A stretch of DNA of 9,393 nt from Methylococcales bacterium (GTDB lineage: Bacteria; Pseudomonadota; Gammaproteobacteria; Methylococcales; Methylomonadaceae), in assembly GCA_009692395.1 (NCBI GenBank), contig SHZG01000090.1:1-9393 (forward strand), written 5' to 3'. This document shows, in pieces, positions 5,467-9,393 of the stretch (positions within the stretch are counted from its first letter, which is position 1; each line of letters opens with the position of its first letter). The notes under the pieces were generated by a model. It worked only from the letters and a program-made list of their open reading frames with translations. It searched no databases and was not told the origin of the DNA. Position numbers and translations under genes: made by a program.

Positions 5467-7401
5467 ATGCAAACAAATCGCGAACCGACCAAAATACTTT
5501 TCAATGAATTTTCCGCGCCTGAGCGGCAGCAGATAGCGCGAGCGTTGGCGATTGCGGCACTGATTCCTGAAGATGCGCATTATCATCGCCCGCAAAGTGT
5601 CGATGTTGCGGCAATATTGATGGATTTCAATATTGATGTAACCACAATACTGGCAGCGATTTTAAGTGATCCACGTCTCGAAACTTTAACAACGCTCGCT
5701 GAGAGTAAAAAGCAGTTTGGCGACACCGTTGCCGCATTAGTGAAAGATGTCAACTGGTTGAATAAGCTCACGGTTTATTCGCCTGAAATGACCGACAAAC
5801 CGCATCAAGCAGAAACTTTGCGGCGTATGTTACTGTCCATGACACAAGATGTCCGTGCAGTACTCATCAAATTAGCCTATCGCATTCAGTTATTACGCCA
5901 ATTACCCCAAGTATCCTATGAAGAAAGGCGTTTCATCTCGCAAGAAACCCTCGATATTTATGCCCCGATTGCCAATCGTTTAGGTATCCACCAGTTTAAA
6001 TGGGAACTGGAAGACATGGCATTTCGCTATTTAGAGCCTGCCACTTATCGGCAAATCGCTAAATCCCTTGCTACCAATAGAATCCAGCGTGAAAATTGTG
6101 TTACCCGTTTTATTAACCTACTGCAAAGCACCTTAGCCGAAGAAGGTATTAGCTGTCAATGTTATGGTCGCCCTAAACACATTTATAGCATCTGGAAAAA
6201 AATGCAGCGTAAACAACTGCTGATAGACGAATTGTATGACCTATTAGCAGTCCGCGTTATCGTCGATAATTTAAGCCATTGCTATACGGCCTTAGGTATC
6301 GTCCACAACCTCTGGCAAACCATTCCCAAAGAATTTGATGATTACATAGCCAACCCCAAAGAAAATGGCTATCAATCCTTGCATACCGTCATATTAGACG
6401 CAGAAAATAATCGTATTGAAGTGCAGATACGCACCCAAGATATGCACGATTATGCCGAACTAGGCGTTGCCGCACATTGGTCTTATAAAGAAGGCGGCAA
6501 ACAAACCGCCGCAATGGAACAAAGCGTTGCCACCTTGCGCAAATTGCTGGAAGAACAACACAGTGCTGAGGATTTAGGTGATAATTTTCGCAGTGAATTG
6601 TTTAGCGATAGAATCTATGTATTAACACCCACAGGCAAACTCATCGACTTAGTGAAAGGTGTAACACCGTTGGATTTTGCTTACGCCATTCACACCGAAG
6701 TAGGGCATCGTTGCCGTGGTGCAAAAGTAAACGGGCGCATTGTGCCACTCACTTACGCGCTAAAATCAGGTGAACAAATCGAAATTTTAACCGCTAAAGA
6801 GGGCGCACCAAATCACAATTGGATAGACCCTAATCTGGGGTATTTAAAATCAAGCCGTGCGATTAGCCGCGTTAAACGTTGGTTCGGACATCAGCAACAA
6901 GCGGCAAAAATCGCCCTAGGCAAAGCCATCCTAGACAAAGAATGTCACCGCTTGGGCATCAAGCCCACCGTAGACACTGACGCGCTGAAACACTTTAAAC
7001 AGCCCGATATGGATACTCTATTGGAAGCCATCGGCAAAGGTCTTATTAACAGCCGTCAATTGGCTGCGTTTTTAAAAGTACCTGAATTCGAAAACACACT
7101 CACTCACACTAAACCGAAAAAATCAGCAGCTAAATCAGTCATTTCAGTTGCAGGTATTGATAACGTACAGACCTCATTAGCACACTGTTGTTCGCCCGTG
7201 TTAAGCGATGACATTATTGGCTATATCTCCCATCATCACGGTATTACCGTGCATCGTAACGATTGCAAAAATATCACGCATTTAAGCGCGGAAAAACAAG
7301 CGCAATTAGTCGTTGTTACATGGAGCGCGGAAAAAACGACGCAGTCTGATGTGGCTACACTAAACAGAACACTTTTCTATAAAATTACTGAAAAGACCTG
7401 A
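5467..7401 (+). CDS. relA: RelA-type (p)ppGpp synthetase lacking the C-terminal ACT/RRM domain
   Basis: Ribosome-associated GTP/GDP pyrophosphokinase of the stringent response. Residues 35-110 are a degenerate hydrolase domain: the metal-binding His-Asp is Ser67-Asp68, so hydrolysis is not expected. The synthetase domain has YGRPKHIYSIWKKM (233-246), DELYDLLAVRV (254-264), EFDD (289-292), GYQSLHT (301-307) and IEVQIRT (317-323). EFDD is the ExDD signature of RelA, as opposed to RxKD of bifunctional enzymes. TGS spans about 382-442. The zinc-finger region has HCCSP (573-577) and HRNDC (596-600). Family-like sequence stops near residue 625. About 18 unrelated residues follow and then a stop, giving 644 residues against 744 in E. 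coli. The missing part is the ACT/RRM domain, which contributes to ribosome binding. Catalysis should survive; regulation may not. Confidence 0.93.
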   Translation: MQTNREPTKILFNEFSAPERQQIARALAIAALIPEDAHYHRPQSVDVAAILMDFNIDVTTILAAILSDPRLETLTTLAESKKQFGDTVAALVKDVNWLNKLTVYSPEMTDKPHQAETLRRMLLSMTQDVRAVLIKLAYRIQLLRQLPQVSYEERRFISQETLDIYAPIANRLGIHQFKWELEDMAFRYLEPATYRQIAKSLATNRIQRENCVTRFINLLQSTLAEEGISCQCYGRPKHIYSIWKKMQRKQLLIDELYDLLAVRVIVDNLSHCYTALGIVHNLWQTIPKEFDDYIANPKENGYQSLHTVILDAENNRIEVQIRTQDMHDYAELGVAAHWSYKEGGKQTAAMEQSVATLRKLLEEQHSAEDLGDNFRSELFSDRIYVLTPTGKLIDLVKGVTPLDFAYAIHTEVGHRCRGAKVNGRIVPLTYALKSGEQIEILTAKEGAPNHNWIDPNLGYLKSSRAISRVKRWFGHQQQAAKIALGKAILDKECHRLGIKPTVDTDALKHFKQPDMDTLLEAIGKGLINSRQLAAFLKVPEFENTLTHTKPKKSAAKSVISVAGIDNVQTSLAHCCSPVLSDDIIGYISHHHGITVHRNDCKNITHLSAEKQAQLVVVTWSAEKTTQSDVATLNRTLFYKITEKT

Positions 7402-7462
7402 GATTACTTACTAGGACTTTCGCTACAGGAATTTAAGCTATTGATTTTAAATAAATTCAAAA
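7346..7462 (+). other. Rearrangement scar between relA and the barrel gene
   Basis: RelA-like sequence ends near 7346 and barrel-like sequence begins near 7463 (GLELEWTGK). The roughly 110 nt between resemble neither family. The stretch holds short inverted repeats (CTTTTC at 7372-7377 with GAAAAG at 7390-7395; GAATTTA at 7429-7435 with TAAATTC at 7452-7458) and stops in all plus frames. CTAGGACTTTCGC at 7411-7423 faintly recalls ends of some IS4/IS5-type elements, from memory only. The simplest reading is a deletion or IS-mediated event that removed the relA 3' end and the barrel 5' end. Confidence 0.55.
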
Positions 7463-7951
7463 GGTCTCGAACTAGAATGGACGGGTAAATTGTCAGGAAA
7501 TGCCCGCATTGGTTATCAGTCACACAACTATGAATCACCTAGGCTAAACACTATCAGCGGTTTAGCTAGCGGAATGACAGCGAAATGGACTCCGACAGGT
7601 CTTACTACCATAAGCTCTGCTTTGAGTAGAACTATAAAACAAACCACTCAGGAAGGATCATCAGGTTATCTTGCGACTACTTTTCTCACCAACGTCGAGC
7701 ATGAACTGCTAAGGAATGTTATTTTGTCCGTCAAAACTGGTTACACTTACAACGAATACATTGGTGGCAATTTCCCGAATCCACCGCGCGCTGACAGTCT
7801 TTATTTACTGGGGCTTAGTGCAAAATATTCGTTAAATCGTTATCTGTTTGTTAATGCAAGTTATCTGCACAACGCCCGTCGAGTTCAAAACGTATCAAAC
7901 GCCGACTACGATGTAAATATATTTTACATCGGCACTGGCTCTCAACTTTAG
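7451..7951 (+). pseudogene. C-terminal fragment of an outer-membrane beta-barrel protein (BBP2-like)
   Basis: The frame is open from 7451 (stop at 7448-7450) to TAG at 7949-7951. From Gly-Leu-Glu (7463) it shows the alternating polar/aromatic strands of putative outer-membrane barrel proteins. Examples are LSGNARIGYQS, WTPTGLTTISSALSR, LLRNVILSVKTGYTYNEY, LYLLGLSAKYSLNRYLFVNASY and a last strand DVNIFYIGTGSQL. The order and spacing match the C-terminal half of the BBP2 family as I remember it. There is no signal peptide, no ATG and no ribosome binding site. A TTG at 7490 is the only start-like codon and lies inside a strand. It is therefore a 5'-truncated gene. The 3' end looks original, with the TPR gene starting 8 nt later. 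Confidence 0.75.
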
Positions 7952-7959
7952 AAGTGAAA

Positions 7960-9029
7960 ATGTACAAAAAACTATTGCTTATCGCTCTTAGCTTGGGATT
8001 AAGTATTGTTTATGCCGATGAACTGCCTACAAATACTAATGACGCATTACAATTTAAAAATAAAGGCTTCAGCCTCTATGAACAAGGCAAGTATGAAGAG
8101 GCAGAATTCTTTCTAAAACAAAGCCTAGAGCTGAATGAAAAAACGCTGGGTGTAGATAACCCTGAGCTAATTAGTAGTATCAATAATCTGGCTATTGTTT
8201 ATGAAATGCAGAGTAAATATAAGCAAGCCGAATCTTTGTATCTACGCAGTTTAACCATTCTGGAAAAAACACTAGGCACAGAAAGTCTTGACCTTGTTCA
8301 TGGTTTAGACAATTTAGCCGTTCTTTATTATCAACAAGCTAAATTTTCTCAAGCAGAGCCACTGCTACAAAGAAGCATAAAAATTACCGAAAAAGAACTG
8401 GGAAGTGCCGACAATCCAGACTTTGCTAAAAGTTTAGAAAATCTAGCGAAACTGTATTTCACACAAGGAAAATTCGCAGAAGCTGATCTTTTATATAAAA
8501 AAGTCTAGCTATTAGTGAAAAAACATTAGGCAAAGATCACACTGACGTAGCGAATAGTTTGGCTAATTTAGCTGATCTTTATCGCACACTCGCTAACTAT
8601 GCCGAAGCCGAACCGCTGTATAAACGCAGTTTAGCCATTAATGAAAAGGTTTTGGCTAAAGATAACCCTGAAATTGCCGAAGGTTTATATGGTTTGGCAA
8701 TGCTCTATAAAGACCAAGGCAAATACCGTGATGCCAAGCCGTTGTTTCAAAGAAGTATTGCCATGGATAAACAATCATTAGGTGCTGAACATCCTGATGT
8801 GGCGACCAGTTTAAATGGTTTTTCCGCCCTCTATTTAATAGAAGGCAACTACAAAGAAGCCGAAATTGCCTATAAACAAGCCTTAGCCATTACTGAGAAA
8901 ACCTTAGGAAAAGACCATCCATACATTGCTATTAGCTTGAATGGTCTAGGTAATCTCTACAATGCCTAAGAAAAATTTTCACTAGCAGAGCCATTATTCA
9001 AAAGAAGTTTAGCGATTAACGAAAAAACG
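7960..9029 (+). pseudogene. Secreted TPR-repeat protein gene, triply disrupted
   Basis: The ATG at 7960 is preferred over the in-frame GTG at 7954 because GAAG lies 5 nt before it. It encodes a signal peptide (MYKKLLLIALSLGLSIVYA, cleavage after VYA), so export is expected. Eight 42-residue TPRs of the kinesin-light-chain type follow, each ending like SLAINEKTLGKDHP. The frame breaks in the A run at 8497-8502, where one more A restores SLAISEKTLG. It stops again at TAA 8967-8969, where CAA would give the usual Gln before a Lys-Phe/Tyr pair. It is finally cut by the IS at 9030. Such repeats pair with many partners, and homologues often continue into a CHAT protease domain; that is inference, as the 3' end is gone. 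It probably formed an operon with the barrel gene. Confidence 0.85.
8044..9029 (+). repeat. Eight tandem 126-bp TPR-coding units
   Basis: Repeat period is 42 codons. Conserved positions include N-L-A-x-L-Y, the G/K-K-Y/F-x-x-A-E segment and S-L-x-I-x-E-K-T-L-G. Repeats 4 and 8 contain the frameshift and the nonsense codon. The last unit is complete only to EKT, where the IS begins. Confidence 0.85.
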
Positions 9030-9040
9030 GTAGTGGGTTA

Positions 9041-9058
9041 AATCTATGATGATAGATT
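9041..9058 (+). other. Perfect hairpin just inside the IS tip
   Basis: AATCTAT and ATAGATT separated by GATG, 11 bp from the tip and 43 bp before the transposase ATG. It precedes a possible -10, TAAAAT at 9058-9063. It may act on incoming transcripts or be part of the transposase-binding end. Confidence 0.6.
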
Positions 9059-9101
9059 AAAATCACGGGCAGAATAAAATCACACTTACCTAAAAGACCT
9101 T

Positions 9102-9393
9102 ATGAGCTGCTACCAAGAAATCACCTGTCTATTCTGTAAAAGTAACCAGATTGGCAAGTCAGGACGCAATGCAACGGGAGAGCCACGTTACCGTTGTCGA
9201 AACCCGTTGTGCATGACAAAAACCTTTATGCTGAGCTACCGATACCGCGCTTGTAAAGTAGGCATTAAGACCAAGATAGTAAACATGGCAATCAATGGTA
9301 GCGGTATCCGCGATACGGCGCGGGTATTAAAAATCAACAAGAACACCGTCATTAGCACGTTAAAAAAAAGCCAATACGTTGGTACAAGTCCAT
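9102..9393 (+). CDS. IS1-family transposase, InsA-like part (3' end outside window)
   Basis: 97 complete codons from the ATG at 9102. Residues 9-37 form a four-Cys zinc ribbon (Cys9-x2-Cys12 and Cys32-x4-Cys37). Residues about 66-90 (GSGIRDTARVLKINKNTVI and following) form a helix-turn-helix. Both match the layout of E. coli InsA, which binds the inverted repeats. The catalytic DDE part (InsB-like) would follow beyond the window. A run of eight A (9362-9369) near the expected InsA/InsB junction could allow the -1 frameshift known from IS1, or the protein may simply read on as one frame. The visible part is undamaged. Confidence 0.88.
   Translation, partial: MSCYQEITCLFCKSNQIGKSGRNATGEPRYRCRNPLCMTKTFMLSYRYRACKVGIKTKIVNMAINGSGIRDTARVLKINKNTVISTLKKSQYVGTSP
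9362..9369 (+). promoter_or_regulatory. A8 run, possible InsA/InsB frameshift site
   Basis: IS1 uses an A6C site for -1 frameshifting between InsA and InsB. Here TTAAAAAAAAGCC sits at the corresponding end of the InsA-like domain. The zero frame stays open to the window end, so a single-frame transposase is equally possible. Confidence 0.35.

Larger units (their letters stand above)
9030..9393 (+). mobile_element. IS1-family insertion sequence, right copy, partial
   Basis: The left boundary is set by where similarity to the left copy begins (GTAGTGGGTTAAATCT), inside the eighth TPR unit. It could start one base earlier (GGTAGTGG), but the left copy has A there. The element continues past the window end, so length, right inverted repeat and target duplication are not visible. 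The preceding host bases are GAAAAAACG, against ACTGACCCA next to the left copy, so the two do not share a flank. Confidence 0.9.

Noticed and set aside
7490..7951. A complete 153-residue gene starting at TTG 7490
   Set aside because: Barrel-like sequence is already in frame upstream of 7490, with no signal peptide, ATG or ribosome binding site. It is a fragment.
8559..8969. A separate TPR gene starting at ATG 8559
   Set aside because: Repeat consensus continues upstream in the same frame to the A run at 8497-8502, and the ATG lies inside a repeat. It is the middle of the broken gene.
8044..9029. CRISPR-like periodic repeats
   Set aside because: The period is 126 bp, the units are degenerate at DNA level and they encode TPR motifs.

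Overview
The window looks like chromosomal DNA of a gram-negative, moderately AT-rich gammaproteobacterium. The support is an LpxD for lipid A, a RelA carrying the ExDD signature typical of beta/gamma RelA, an outer-membrane beta-barrel fragment and IS1-family elements. The mix of IS1, kinesin-light-chain-type TPRs and a SWIM-SNF2 ATPase resembles large sulfur-oxidising Thiotrichales (Beggiatoa/Thiothrix-like). That placement is a guess from gene content, not something the sequence proves.

Layout. Positions 1-149 are the start of an IS1-family element pointing left. It has cut off a small membrane-protein gene (150-257, minus) that lies 37 nt downstream of a large SWIM-SNF2 helicase-like gene (295-3528, minus). 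A 434-nt AT-rich gap (3529-3962) carries a good sigma70-type promoter for a 69-residue single-pass membrane protein of unknown role (3963-4172, plus), which ends in a strong intrinsic terminator. Converging on it is lpxD (4248-5300, minus) with its own hairpin terminator. A 166-nt divergent control region separates lpxD from relA (5467-7401, plus). That RelA lacks its C-terminal ACT/RRM domain. It is followed by a scar and then a beta-barrel gene without its 5' part (7451-7951). Next comes a secreted TPR-repeat gene (7960-9029) broken by a one-base frameshift, a nonsense codon and a second IS1-family copy (9030-9393, running off the window).

The middle holds ordinary housekeeping genes (SNF2 ATPase, lpxD, relA), while both edges are decaying. 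The two IS copies are in inverted orientation with the same end facing inward, and match at 146 of 149 compared bases. Each has truncated a host gene, and in both cases the host frame runs into the IS tip, adds Val-Val-Gly and stops. No CRISPR array, tRNA, rRNA or recognisable defence system was seen. The most useful observations are the stop-loaded IS tip, the damage in the TPR gene, the matched loss of the relA 3' end and the barrel-gene 5' end, and a possible leaderless relA start.
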